From contig JAITEB010000017.1 in NCBI GenBank assembly GCA_031282245.1, positions 186,001 to 250,000 on the forward strand: a DNA stretch of 64,000 bases. The letters run 5' to 3'. The notes beneath the pieces are model-generated. The model worked only from the letters and a program-made list of their open reading frames with translations, did not search any database and was not told the DNA's origin. Source of the stretch: Oscillospiraceae bacterium. GTDB taxonomy: Bacteria > Bacillota > Clostridia > Oscillospirales > Ruminococcaceae. The stretch's first letter is position 1. Each line of letters begins with the position of its first letter. The translations under genes were made by a program, and so were the position numbers. Below are positions 53,792 to 62,794 of the stretch, piece after piece.

Positions 53792-54219
53792 AACCCCTCG
53801 ACCCCTTCTATTATAATTTCGCGTTCGCTGTCAGACAGGCGCGACATCCTGACAAAAACAGTATTTCCCGGCAAAGCCCCGCTTATGTTCTCGCTCCATT
53901 CGATAAACAAAACCGCGCCGCTTTCAAGATAATCGAAAAAACCTGTTAAAAACAAATCGCCGGCGTTTTCTATTCGGTACATATCGAAATGGACTATGGG
54001 CGGCGTGCCCGCATATTCATGAACCAGCGCAAAGGTCGGGCTGGCGACCTCGCCGCCAAAGCCCAGCGCCCCTGCGCAGGCGCGGATGAAAGCTGTTTTG
54101 CCCGCGCCAAGACCGCCTGTAAAGGCTACGACATCCCCGGCTTTTAAGAAACCGGCAAGCCGTTCAGCAATTTTCGCGGTTTCATCGGGGCTTTTTGAGA
54201 TTAATTTAAAAGACTTAAT
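53788..54219 (-). CDS. tsaE: tRNA threonylcarbamoyladenosine biosynthesis protein TsaE, apparent ATT start
   Basis: ATPase of the t6A pathway. The frame encodes KSFKLISKSPDETAKIAERL, then VVAFTGGLGAGKTAFIRACA (Walker A), EVASPTFALVHEY, VHFDMYRIE and LFIEWSENI, a complete TsaE of about 143 residues. No ATG, GTG or TTG lies in frame upstream of the Walker A motif; the first ATG (53982) would remove it. An ATT at 54217-54219 sits exactly where family proteins begin, with AGGAAGG 12 nt upstream. I infer ATT initiation; a sequence error is possible but no ATG is seen in any frame there. It overlaps tsaB by 4 bp. Confidence 0.85.
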   Translation of the reverse strand: MKSFKLISKSPDETAKIAERLAGFLKAGDVVAFTGGLGAGKTAFIRACAGALGFGGEVASPTFALVHEYAGTPPIVHFDMYRIENAGDLFLTGFFDYLESGAVLFIEWSENISGALPGNTVFVRMSRLSDSEREIIIEGVEGF

Positions 54220-54287
54220 TTTTGATTCCGGCCTTCCTGTTGTGGACTTTTTTAATTTACTGCTTAATATAATAACACGATAAAGCG

Positions 54288-54315
54288 AAAAAAAAAAGCC
54301 CCTGTTTCAGGCGGC
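54288..54315 (-). terminator. Terminator-like hairpin upstream of tsaE
   Basis: On the minus strand GCCGCCTG-aaa-CAGGGGC (one bulged base) is followed by T10. It lies about 70 bp before the tsaE start with no minus-strand gene upstream, so it may be an attenuator in the tsaE leader or stop antisense transcription from the next gene. Confidence 0.6.
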
Positions 54316-54424
54316 GGCTATATTTTAAGTTGCAAAACGCTCTTGCGGCTGATATAATTATAAAAACCGTGAATTTTGCGGTAGAATATAAAAAAACAGG
54401 ATAAATAATACGGGAGATGTCGTC

Positions 54425-54889
54425 TTGAACGAATTTTTAGCTTTTTTAATCTCTATGCTGCCTATTGTCGAACTGCGCGGGGGAATCATCTGGGCCGCGC
54501 TCAGAGAGGTTCCCTTCATGCGCGCCGCAATCGTCTGCTTTATAGGCAACATTTTGCCGATTCCGTTTATTTTACTGTTTATCGTAAAAATACTGGACTG
54601 GCTGAAAAAATATCCAAAAACGGCAAAGCTTGTCTCCTGGCTCGAAAAGCACGCGCACGCAAAATCGGACTCTATTCAGAAATACGAATATTGGGGGCTG
54701 TTTTTGTTTGTTGCGATTCCCCTGCCGGGAACCGGCGCATGGACAGGCTCGCTGATAGCCTCGATACTTGGCCTGCCCGTAAAAAAGTCGTTTGTCACGA
54801 TAGCTTTGGGGGTTTTGGGGGCCGGTATTATTATGTCCGTAATTTTTTATCTTCTGCCTGACCTTGCGCACAGGCTTTTCGGGTTTTAG
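54425..54889 (+). CDS. Small multidrug export family protein (COG2426)
   Basis: A 154-residue membrane protein of the Sm_multidrug_ex family with about four helices. MLPIVELRGGIIWAALREVP and FVAIPLPGTGAWTGSLIASI are the conserved boxes, the latter resembling DedA-like re-entrant motifs. The central part (about 57-85) is a charged cytoplasmic loop KKYPKTAKLVSWLEKHAHAK. The family name rests on old annotation and transport substrates are not established. The start is TTG with GGGAGA upstream. Confidence 0.85.
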   Translation: MNEFLAFLISMLPIVELRGGIIWAALREVPFMRAAIVCFIGNILPIPFILLFIVKILDWLKKYPKTAKLVSWLEKHAHAKSDSIQKYEYWGLFLFVAIPLPGTGAWTGSLIASILGLPVKKSFVTIALGVLGAGIIMSVIFYLLPDLAHRLFGF

Positions 54890-55064
54890 TCAGGAGGACG
54901 GGTTAAAATTGCACGAATAAACGGGGCATAAGCACAGCCTGAACAGCGATAAATAAATAGATAGACAAACCTCGGCGCCAACTGCTTCGGACAGGAATAT
55001 TTACGCCGCCTGTCCGCATATATACTAGTACCGGACGTATGGGAAGAAGCGGGGGCGTATAGTT

Positions 55065-55889
55065 TTGTTTGTTTCTCTTAACATAAAAGAATATAAAGAT
55101 TTGCGCTTCCAGGAAAAAATAAGGCACAGGCTCGGGCTTTTAAAGCCGGAACCCCAGCGGGTGTATTTTGAGAATCTGGCCTATTATAAAATCAATCTGG
55201 TCGGCAGCGGCGAAGAAATAAATTTTGAAAAGATATACGAGATTTCGCCGCGTTTTTCAAAGTCCGTCCTTATGCCGGAAGGGTTCGAGCCGCCGGAGAA
55301 AGGCCATGTCCGCCGCCACCGGGCGGCCCGGCTTGCGGAAAAAGCGGGGCTTATGTCGGTAATGGCGCTGACGGAATCCGCGCGGATTCCGCTTTCCCGC
55401 CGCTGTATGGGGCTTATTGACATTGACGGCGCGCATCAGGATTTTGCCGAAGCCATGGTCAGGTTTTCGCCCGTGGTAAAAGTCGTCACAAAACGCCCGG
55501 ATTTATACGACAAGTGTGCGGACGGCATGATGTCAAAATACGGCGCGCCGCTTCTGCTTTATGACGGCGCGGAGTTTTTGGCCGACTGCGACTTGATTTA
55601 TTCACCGGACAGTACAGGGCTTTCGGGAGCGACAAAAGCGCCGATTATCAGCGCCTGCCGCGGCGGGCGCGGTCTTCCCGCCAATGTTTACTGTGTGAAG
55701 GCGCTGGAGGTTCCGGAAAAGTATCTGGCGCAGATTCCGGAAGGGATAGACGCGCTGGACTTTTTGGACGCGGTTTATACTTTCGGGGAAATGAATGAAC
55801 TGGAAAAACTCAAAGTGAAAGATTTTGACTCGGCTTTTGGAACTGTCGGCTTTGAGGATATTCTCTCAAAGATAAAAAGATATTATTAA
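55065..55889 (+). CDS. Unrecognised cytoplasmic protein with Rossmann-like segment
   Basis: A 274-residue soluble protein that I cannot assign. The N-terminal part (about 1-75) is beta-rich and basic. The middle has RRHRAARLAEKAGLMSVMAL and a stretch resembling a nucleotide-binding alternation: VVKVVTKRPDLYDKCADGMM, YGAPLLLYDG, ADCDLIYSPDSTGLSGATKA, reminiscent of the C-terminal fold of shikimate dehydrogenase-like enzymes but without a clear G-x-G-x-x-G. Four cysteines are scattered. The start is TTG after GCGGGGGC. The 175-bp gap before it (54890-55064) has no recognisable element. Confidence 0.7.
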   Translation: MFVSLNIKEYKDLRFQEKIRHRLGLLKPEPQRVYFENLAYYKINLVGSGEEINFEKIYEISPRFSKSVLMPEGFEPPEKGHVRRHRAARLAEKAGLMSVMALTESARIPLSRRCMGLIDIDGAHQDFAEAMVRFSPVVKVVTKRPDLYDKCADGMMSKYGAPLLLYDGAEFLADCDLIYSPDSTGLSGATKAPIISACRGGRGLPANVYCVKALEVPEKYLAQIPEGIDALDFLDAVYTFGEMNELEKLKVKDFDSAFGTVGFEDILSKIKRYY

Positions 55890-55926
55890 TTCAAATTACG
55901 TATGCCGCCCGGACAGACGCAAAGTT

Positions 55927-56481
55927 TCACGCCATCTCAGCCGCGCCCAATTTTACAATAACCTGATTGAGAAGCCTTGCGATCTCCCCTGCCGGTTCGC
56001 GGTTTTCTTTGTTCAGCCACATTTTTATCAAGCCGAAGCTCCCGTCGATCAAAAAGCGGAAAAAATATTCCAGTTCTTCGCCGCTTTCCACCTGCATATT
56101 TTTGGCGATGATTTGGCGTATGCGCGGAAGCTTGAAGATTCTTTCGGGAAAACCCGGATCCACATTGTTGTTGAGCAATATTTTGCACAAATCAAAGTTT
56201 TCGTTGATATAGTTTATAATCTGTGTGAGCTGCCAGATGATGTCCGGCCGTTTTTCGCCCGCGTCAAGATAGCGGTCAACCGCGGCGAGTACGTCGTCTT
56301 CCATGTCTCCCAGTAAATCGTACTGGCTGCCGTAATATTTGTAAAAAGTCGTTCGGTTAATCTGTGCCCGGTCGCAGATTTCCCTTACTGAAATACTGTG
56401 GATTTTATTCTGCTGAAGGAGCTGTATCAGGCTTTCTTTCAGCAGTTTTTTTGACAGCCGTACCCGCTGGTTCTCTTTCAT
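55927..56481 (-). CDS. TetR/AcrR-family transcriptional regulator
   Basis: A 184-residue repressor-type protein. The N-terminal HTH (about 7-53) reads SISVREICDRAQINRTTFYK, YYGSQYDLL; the helical C-terminal domain (about 75-180) binds ligand and dimerises. It is divergently transcribed from the MMPL transporter across 158 bp, the usual layout for a local repressor of an efflux gene. The ribosome site GGGGAGGAG precedes the ATG. Confidence 0.92.
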   Translation of the reverse strand: MKENQRVRLSKKLLKESLIQLLQQNKIHSISVREICDRAQINRTTFYKYYGSQYDLLGDMEDDVLAAVDRYLDAGEKRPDIIWQLTQIINYINENFDLCKILLNNNVDPGFPERIFKLPRIRQIIAKNMQVESGEELEYFFRFLIDGSFGLIKMWLNKENREPAGEIARLLNQVIVKLGAAEMA

Positions 56482-56539
56482 GGAGTTCTCCTCCCCAAAT
56501 TGCTGATAAATGCTTTAAAAACGACACTTTTAGATACAA

Positions 56540-56570
56540 TGTTGATTTGACGGCAATTACGATATCAACA
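56540..56570. promoter_or_regulatory. Inverted repeat in the TetR-MMPL intergenic region
   Basis: TGTTGAT (56540-56546) and ATCAACA (56564-56570), arms separated by 17 bp, lie just upstream of the transporter promoter. A candidate operator for the divergent TetR regulator. Confidence 0.45.
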
Positions 56571-56575
56571 GTCGG

Positions 56576-56604
56576 TTGCAAAACGTTCATTTGTTTATTA
56601 TGAT
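56576..56604 (+). promoter_or_regulatory. Promoter of the MMPL transporter
   Basis: TTGCAA (56576-56581), 17 bp, TATGAT (56599-56604). Near the predicted start is a small dyad ACT-aaaa-AGT at 56613-56622. Confidence 0.6.
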
Positions 56605-56639
56605 ACTAACGGACTAAAAAGTCAACAGGAGGCGTCTTT

Positions 56640-59063
56640 ATGAAGAATATTGCCGGCTTTATCGTGGAGAAAAGAAAAATCGTTCTGATTGTGTTTATTT
56701 TGCTTGCTTTGTGCTGCGCGTGGCTTGCCGCAAAAGTCCCCGTTAATTATAAGCTGTCGGAGTATTTGCCAGATGATTCGCAGGCGAAAATCGGTTCGGG
56801 CATCATGAGCGAGGAATTTCCGGCGGCAAGCTCTCTGAACGTTATGCTCAAAGGGCTTAGCGACCAGGAAAAAACAGATATTTACAAAAAACTTGCCCAA
56901 AAGCCCCATGTGGAAAGCGTCTCTTATGAAACTGGCAGCGAAAAGTTCAACAGGGACGTCTATACTATGTATACACTCAATCTGGACGTTGAGGATTACT
57001 CCCCGGAAATCCGCGAGCTGATGAGCGATCTTGCCGAAGAATATAAAGCCCGTGACATCGCCATAAGCGGTGAATCCGCCGGAAGCGTCTCCATGGGCGT
57101 TCTGCCGCTGCTTTTTGGGATAGCTCTGCTCATCCTGCTTATTATTTTGTTTTTGATGTGCGCTTCGTGGGCGGAGCCGTTTTTGTTTGTTTTCACAATC
57201 GGAGTCGCTATTGCGCTCAATATGGGTACAAATATAATATTAGGTCAAGTGTCCAATATCACGATGGCGATCGCGGCGGTTCTGCAGCTTGTGCTCTCTA
57301 TGGACTATTCGATTATGCTGATTAACCGATTCAGGCAGGAAAAACAGGCCGCAAACAACGCGTTTGACGCAATGAAAAACGCGCTCCGCCTTTCTTTTGC
57401 CGCAATCTCCAGCAGCGCCGTGACTACTATTGTGGGAATGCTGGCCCTTGTGCTGATGTCTTTCACAATTGGGCGCGACATAGGCTTTGTGCTTGCCAAA
57501 GGCGTATTTTTCAGTCTGCTTTGCATATTCACAATACTGCCCGCTTTAATTCTCGCTTTTGATTCCGTAATTGACAAAACAGCAAAAAAATCCCTGCATT
57601 TCAAAATGGATAAACTGGGGAATTTCAGCTACAAGGCCCGCTATGTTATATCAGCCGTGTTTGTTCTTTTGTTTGCCGGGGGTTTTCTTCTGCGGAACAG
57701 CGTAAAAATTGATTATACAATGGAAAAATACAACGATGTCGGCAAAATTTTTACGCCTGACAATCAAATAATTGTTATATATGAAAACAAAGACGAGGGC
57801 GAAATCGCAGCGCTTACTGAAAAATGGATCGAAACCGATGGAGTTGAAAGCGTCGAAGCCTATTCAACAACGCTTGGCCAGAAACTGACGTATCAGGAGC
57901 TGGCAAAGGCCGCTGATATGGACGAAACAAGCGCCGCGCTGATCTATAACTATTACTTCGGCCAAACGGCCGGATTGCCCGAGAAGAAAATAGCGCTTGC
58001 CTCGCTTTTGCAGTTTATGCAAAGCGACCTGGCGCAAAATGAACGGTTTGCGTCCCTGCTTGACGCTTCCGGTATGGCGCGGCTTGGAGAGAGAATGGCG
58101 GCGATCCCTCCGGAAATGATGACGCAGGAAATTTCCAGCAAGGAATTTGCCGCATATACCGGCTTTGACGAAGCAATATCAGAACAGCTGTTCCGGTATT
58201 ACGCCGTGACGCACGGGGACACGCCCGAAGGGGAAATCGCAATATATGACTTTATAAAATTCGCGCTTGAGACTGTCGCCGAAAACAAACAGTACGAAGC
58301 CTATATAGGCGGCGGCGCCCTTGAAAAGCTGGAAAGCGCGAAGTCCGAGATGGACAGCGGGCTGGGACAGCTGGTCGGGGAAAAATATTCGAGGCTTATC
58401 ATAAACACCAGTTTTCCGGGAGAAGCGGACAGTACATTCTTGTTTATTGACGGCCTTGAAAAAGAACTGAACGGCGCTTCTCTGGGAAAGCACTATATTG
58501 TCGGGAATTCCGTCATGGCGTATGAACTAAGCGGCAGTTTCCCGGGCGAGATGAATTTTATCGCGATTTTGACCGCCGCCGCAATTTTTCTGGTGGTTCT
58601 GGCTGCCTTCCGCTCGTTTTCTATACCGCTGATTCTGGTCTGCCTGATTCAGTGCGCGGTTTTTATCACAATGGGCGCCGTTTATCTTATGGGAAACAGC
58701 ATATATTATCTGCCGCTTATTATAGTGCAGTGCCTTTTGATGGGCGCTACTATCGACTATGGGATACTTTACTGCTCTTATTATAAAGAAGCGAGGCGGA
58801 AACTCAGCGCAAAAGAGGCCCTTGTCCATGCCTTGAACAATGCCATTCACACTATTATGACTTCCGGGCTGATTCTAATCGTCGTGACTTTTGCGCTGGG
58901 GCTGATGTACAGGGATTCTCAACAGGCCATATCTGAAATATTGCTCACTATCTCCGGCGGAGCCGTATGTTCAAGCGTTCTGGTTGTGTTTGTCCTTCCG
59001 GGAATAGTTGCCGCTTTGGACAGGTTTGTTGTTAAAAAAGCAAAAGCCGAAAACTCAAAATAA
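56640..59063 (+). CDS. MMPL-family RND transporter
   Basis: A large membrane transporter of 807 residues with the MMPL/RND two-fold repeat: TM1 at about 12-30, an external loop to about 150, five helices to about 305, then TM7 near 335-352, a second large external loop to about 625, and a final five-helix block ending at about 795. The repeat-2 block GATIDYGILYCSYYKEA mirrors LSMDYSIMLINRFRQEK in repeat 1; the intramembrane Asp-Tyr pairs are typical of proton-driven MMPL proteins. Likely substrates are lipids or amphiphiles. AGGAGG is 7 nt before the ATG. Regulation by the divergent TetR gene is likely. Confidence 0.92.
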   Translation: MKNIAGFIVEKRKIVLIVFILLALCCAWLAAKVPVNYKLSEYLPDDSQAKIGSGIMSEEFPAASSLNVMLKGLSDQEKTDIYKKLAQKPHVESVSYETGSEKFNRDVYTMYTLNLDVEDYSPEIRELMSDLAEEYKARDIAISGESAGSVSMGVLPLLFGIALLILLIILFLMCASWAEPFLFVFTIGVAIALNMGTNIILGQVSNITMAIAAVLQLVLSMDYSIMLINRFRQEKQAANNAFDAMKNALRLSFAAISSSAVTTIVGMLALVLMSFTIGRDIGFVLAKGVFFSLLCIFTILPALILAFDSVIDKTAKKSLHFKMDKLGNFSYKARYVISAVFVLLFAGGFLLRNSVKIDYTMEKYNDVGKIFTPDNQIIVIYENKDEGEIAALTEKWIETDGVESVEAYSTTLGQKLTYQELAKAADMDETSAALIYNYYFGQTAGLPEKKIALASLLQFMQSDLAQNERFASLLDASGMARLGERMAAIPPEMMTQEISSKEFAAYTGFDEAISEQLFRYYAVTHGDTPEGEIAIYDFIKFALETVAENKQYEAYIGGGALEKLESAKSEMDSGLGQLVGEKYSRLIINTSFPGEADSTFLFIDGLEKELNGASLGKHYIVGNSVMAYELSGSFPGEMNFIAILTAAAIFLVVLAAFRSFSIPLILVCLIQCAVFITMGAVYLMGNSIYYLPLIIVQCLLMGATIDYGILYCSYYKEARRKLSAKEALVHALNNAIHTIMTSGLILIVVTFALGLMYRDSQQAISEILLTISGGAVCSSVLVVFVLPGIVAALDRFVVKKAKAENSK

Positions 59064-59103
59064 CAAAAAGAGTAAATTTTCAGTTTGAGCTTAAAGGCCC
59101 GGC

Positions 59104-62100
59104 TCACATTTTGCGGTCAGTCTTTAATAGAGGCTTTGCCATTGAAATATCAAGCGCTTCTTTTATTCCGTCCAGGGCGCTTTGGTTCTTCGCAAGCGCA
59201 AGCCCGACAAAGGGCTTCGCCGCGCCCGCGTTTACCGACACTCTCCCGCGCAGCACAAAAGAAAGCCGCCGGGCAAAATCCAGATTAAAATTCTCCTGAA
59301 AGAAGCGCAGTTCCTCGCCGCTTTGACTTATTTCACAAACGCCAAGGGAAGCGGCCGCGCTTCTCAGCAGGGCAATTTCAGTCAGACCATAGACTGCCTT
59401 CGGCGGCTCGCCGAAGCGGTCTATCAGTTCGTCGACGACGTCGCGCGCGTCGGCCCTGCTGTTTATGCCCGCTATGCGCCTGTATATATCAATGCGCTGG
59501 GTAAGGCTGGGAATATATTTTTCCGGAATGTGCGCGTCTATTTGAACGTCAATAAGGCATTCGGCGGCTTTTGTCGGCGCGGGGGGCGCGCCGTCGCCGC
59601 GCTTGACGCCGCGCTCTTCTTCGACGGCCTCCGCAAGCAGCCGCAGGTACATATCATAGCCGACCGCTTCCATGTGGCCGTGCTGCTGGGCGCCAAGAAT
59701 ATTTCCCGCGCCGCGTATTTCCAAATCCCGCATGGCAATCTGAAAGCCCGAGCCAAAGTTAGTGAATTCGCGGATAGCCGAAAGGCGCTTTGCCGCTATA
59801 TCCGAAACGATCTTGCCTTTTCTGAACGTGAAATAAGCAAAGGCGCGGCGGTTTGAGCGGCCTATTCTGCCCCTTATCTGGTAAAGCTGGGCAAGCCCCA
59901 TCATGTCCGCGTCTTCTATTACAAGCGTGTTGCAGTTGGGCACGTCAACTCCGGTTTCTATAATAGTGGTGCAGACAAGCACGTCTATTTCATGATCTAT
60001 CAGCCTGCGCCAAACCTCCGACAGGTTTTCCTCACCCATCTGGCCGTGCGCCGTGGCAATTTTCGCCCCCGGGACAAGTTCCTGAAGGCGCGCCGCCGTT
60101 TTTTCTATGCTTTCTATCCTGTTGTGAAGATAATAAATCTGCCCGTCGCGCCGCAGCTCGCGTTTGATCGCTTCGGCAACAACGCCTTCGTTGTGTTCTA
60201 TCACATAGGTCTGAACGGGCTGGCGATCCTGCGGGGCTTCTTCTATAGTGGACATATCGCGTATGCCGGTCATGGCCATATTGAGCGTGCGCGGGATAGG
60301 CGTCGCCGAAAGCGTGAGAATGTCCACGCTGTTATACATCTCTTTAAAAAATTCTTTATGTTTCACTCCGAAACGCTGTTCTTCGTCTATAATGGCAAGG
60401 CCGATGTCTTTAAAAATTATATCTTTCTGGACAAGCCTGTGCGTGCCGACTACTATGTCAACCTCGCCGCGCCTAAGCTCACGGATGGTTTTTTCCTGCT
60501 GTTTCCGGCTCCTGAAGCGCGAAAGCAGAGCTGTTTTAACCGGATAGCCCTCAAAGCGCTTTGCGATTGTCTGATAGTGCTGCCAGGCCAAAATGGTCGT
60601 CGGGACAAGAATTGCGCACTGTTTGCCCTCCACAACGGCTTTAAAGGCCGCCCGAAGCGCCACTTCCGTTTTGCCGAAGCCCACGTCCCCGCAAAGCAGC
60701 CTTTCCATAGGGAACGGGGCTTCCATGTCTTTCTTGATCTCGGCAATACAGGTAAGCTGGTCGTCTGTTTCCTGAAACTCGAAGCGCTCCTCAAATTCAA
60801 GCTGCCAGTCTGTGTCAGGCGCGAAGGCGTGGCCTTTCACCTTCATTCGCTTTGAGTAAAGCTCGGTAAGTTCTTTTGCCATATCTTTGACGGCGCTCTT
60901 GACGCGGCTCCGGGTTTTTTCCCACTGACCGGAATTGAGCTTGTTTAATTTTACTCTTCCGGTCTGCTCGCCGGGACCTATATATTTGCTTACCAAATCC
61001 AGCTGCGTAACCGGGACATACAGAACGTCCGAACCCTGATAGCGCAATTTGATATAGTCTTTTATAACGCCCTGGTTTTCCATTTTGTGAATGCCCTCGA
61101 AAACGCCGATGCCATGAGAGACATGCACGACATAATCCCCAACGCTCAAATCGCTGAGGTTCCGGACTGCCGCGCCGTTCTTCGGGCGGGCTTTTTTCTT
61201 TTTCCGCTCCGCCGTTTTCGCGTGGCTTATCACGGCAATGCGGGAATCCGGGTATTCAAAGCCGCCGGAAAGGCTGCCGTCGGAGACTATAATGCTTCCC
61301 CGGGGAAAGCCGCTTTTCTCCGGCGAAAGAAGCGCCGGAAAGCCCGAATTGTTCAAATCGGACGCGATGACCTTCGCGGCGCGTTCTGTCCCGGCCATAA
61401 TCAGGACGGAATACTGCTTTGAGCGGAAATTCTCCAGATCTTCTTTGAGCGTTCCGATTGAACCGCCCCAGGACGACAGCGCGACCGCGCTTATGTCTAT
61501 CAGCTCTTTGCAGCGGACTTCATCCACGGCGCGCCCGAACATGTCAAGATAAAGCGCCTGTTTGCCTTCACATTTTGAAATAAGCTCCGGAAACTCAATA
61601 TAATACTTATCCAGCCCATGGAACAGGATGCCGTCGGAGAACAGCGCCTTTATATCCTCGCCGCGCATAAGAGAAAGACTGCGCATGGTCTGCCTGATAT
61701 TTGCGGCGTCGCTGACAAAAACAAGTGTCTCTTCTGGGAAATAGTCGAAAATCCCGGCGGGCTTCTCGTACAAAAGCGGCAGATACCTGTCAAAGCTAAG
61801 CGGGGCTTCTCCGTTATCCAAAAGCTCCAAATCCGCCGCAAAGCTTTCGCGGATTTTTGCCGCGTTCGGGCTGCGCAGGGCTTTAAGCCTTTTGCGCAAA
61901 GTCTCCGCAAGAGCGGCGAAGTCGCCGCAAAGCGTCTCCACAGTCGGGATAAATCTCGCTTCGTCCTGCCAGTCAAGCCGCCGCTGGCTGGTCAAATCAA
62001 ACGTATTAACAGAATCGATCTCATCGCCCCAGAATTCGATTCTGACGGGCAAAGGAGCGTCCGGCGAAAAGATATCCAACAGACCGCCCCGCACGGAAAA

Positions 62101-62619
62101 CTCCGCTACGCCGGCAATCTGATCCTTGCGGCTGTAGCCCGCGCTTATCAGCTGCCCGATCAAATCGCCAAGTTTGCGGCTTTCGCCGGGCCTGAGGGTA
62201 AAGCTTCTTTCTTTGAGCAAATCCGGCGCGATTGTGAACTGGCTTGCGCTTTCCGCCCCGGCAAGGACTATTTTGCAGTTTCCGTTTATCACGGAAGAAA
62301 GCGTTTTCAGCCTGGCGTGCTCGTATTCGCGCGAAAAGCCCTCCACAGGCCGGAAACTGTACTCGCGGGAGGGCAGAAGCTGCGCCGTTTCAGCGCGGGT
62401 CATAGCGTTGACGTCGCCGCACATACGGCTGGCCTGGGCTTCGTCGGCGGTGATTACAAGGGCGGGAAGCCCGGTCTCCGCGCACAGAGCCGCTATAAAA
62501 TGCGCCTTGTGGACGTGGCTCAGGCCGATTAAATTAATGGGCAGGCGTTTTGCGGCTATCAAATTTTTGGCTTTTGTGAACTCGCTTATCTGTTTAAAAA
62601 TTGACGCTGCCTTGAACAT
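59104..62619 (-). CDS. mfd: Transcription-repair coupling factor Mfd
   Basis: Displaces stalled RNA polymerase and recruits UvrA; 1171 residues. In order: a UvrB-like N-terminal region (SREYSFRPVEGFSREYEHAR, EFSVRGGLLDIFSPDA), the RNA polymerase-interacting domain (VGDYVVHVSHGIGVFEGIHK), the helicase core with Walker A LLCGDVGFGKTEVALRA, DEEQRFGVKHKE and YQIRGRIGRSNRRA, and the C-terminal TRCF domain. The ATG at 62619 was preferred over one 24 bp upstream because GAGGA lies 7 nt before it. It is convergent with the MMPL gene and follows secA. Confidence 0.97.
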   Translation of the reverse strand: MFKAASIFKQISEFTKAKNLIAAKRLPINLIGLSHVHKAHFIAALCAETGLPALVITADEAQASRMCGDVNAMTRAETAQLLPSREYSFRPVEGFSREYEHARLKTLSSVINGNCKIVLAGAESASQFTIAPDLLKERSFTLRPGESRKLGDLIGQLISAGYSRKDQIAGVAEFSVRGGLLDIFSPDAPLPVRIEFWGDEIDSVNTFDLTSQRRLDWQDEARFIPTVETLCGDFAALAETLRKRLKALRSPNAAKIRESFAADLELLDNGEAPLSFDRYLPLLYEKPAGIFDYFPEETLVFVSDAANIRQTMRSLSLMRGEDIKALFSDGILFHGLDKYYIEFPELISKCEGKQALYLDMFGRAVDEVRCKELIDISAVALSSWGGSIGTLKEDLENFRSKQYSVLIMAGTERAAKVIASDLNNSGFPALLSPEKSGFPRGSIIVSDGSLSGGFEYPDSRIAVISHAKTAERKKKKARPKNGAAVRNLSDLSVGDYVVHVSHGIGVFEGIHKMENQGVIKDYIKLRYQGSDVLYVPVTQLDLVSKYIGPGEQTGRVKLNKLNSGQWEKTRSRVKSAVKDMAKELTELYSKRMKVKGHAFAPDTDWQLEFEERFEFQETDDQLTCIAEIKKDMEAPFPMERLLCGDVGFGKTEVALRAAFKAVVEGKQCAILVPTTILAWQHYQTIAKRFEGYPVKTALLSRFRSRKQQEKTIRELRRGEVDIVVGTHRLVQKDIIFKDIGLAIIDEEQRFGVKHKEFFKEMYNSVDILTLSATPIPRTLNMAMTGIRDMSTIEEAPQDRQPVQTYVIEHNEGVVAEAIKRELRRDGQIYYLHNRIESIEKTAARLQELVPGAKIATAHGQMGEENLSEVWRRLIDHEIDVLVCTTIIETGVDVPNCNTLVIEDADMMGLAQLYQIRGRIGRSNRRAFAYFTFRKGKIVSDIAAKRLSAIREFTNFGSGFQIAMRDLEIRGAGNILGAQQHGHMEAVGYDMYLRLLAEAVEEERGVKRGDGAPPAPTKAAECLIDVQIDAHIPEKYIPSLTQRIDIYRRIAGINSRADARDVVDELIDRFGEPPKAVYGLTEIALLRSAAASLGVCEISQSGEELRFFQENFNLDFARRLSFVLRGRVSVNAGAAKPFVGLALAKNQSALDGIKEALDISMAKPLLKTDRKM

Positions 62620-62699
62620 TGGATTTTCCTCGCAGAAATACATTTATTTTTTGCAACAAAATAGATAGATTTTGTACAATTGTTCCGTACGCGCAATTG

Positions 62700-62720
62700 C
62701 CCCGGCATGGCATGCCGGGG
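62700..62720. repeat. Palindrome between secA and mfd
   Basis: CCCCGGCAT-GGC-ATGCCGGGG, a perfect 9-bp stem. A T6 tract follows on the plus strand only, where no gene is transcribed toward it. It may terminate secA or be a dispersed palindrome. Confidence 0.5.
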
Positions 62721-62794
62721 GCTGTGCGCTTTTTTATAATTGCCGGGGGGGTGTGCAGACGGAGTTCGCGCCCGCATGAGTATAATTATGCGCG

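Noticed and set aside
59992-60855. 287-codon plus-strand frame opposite mfd
   Set aside because: Lies within the mfd helicase core on the other strand with no start signals of its own.
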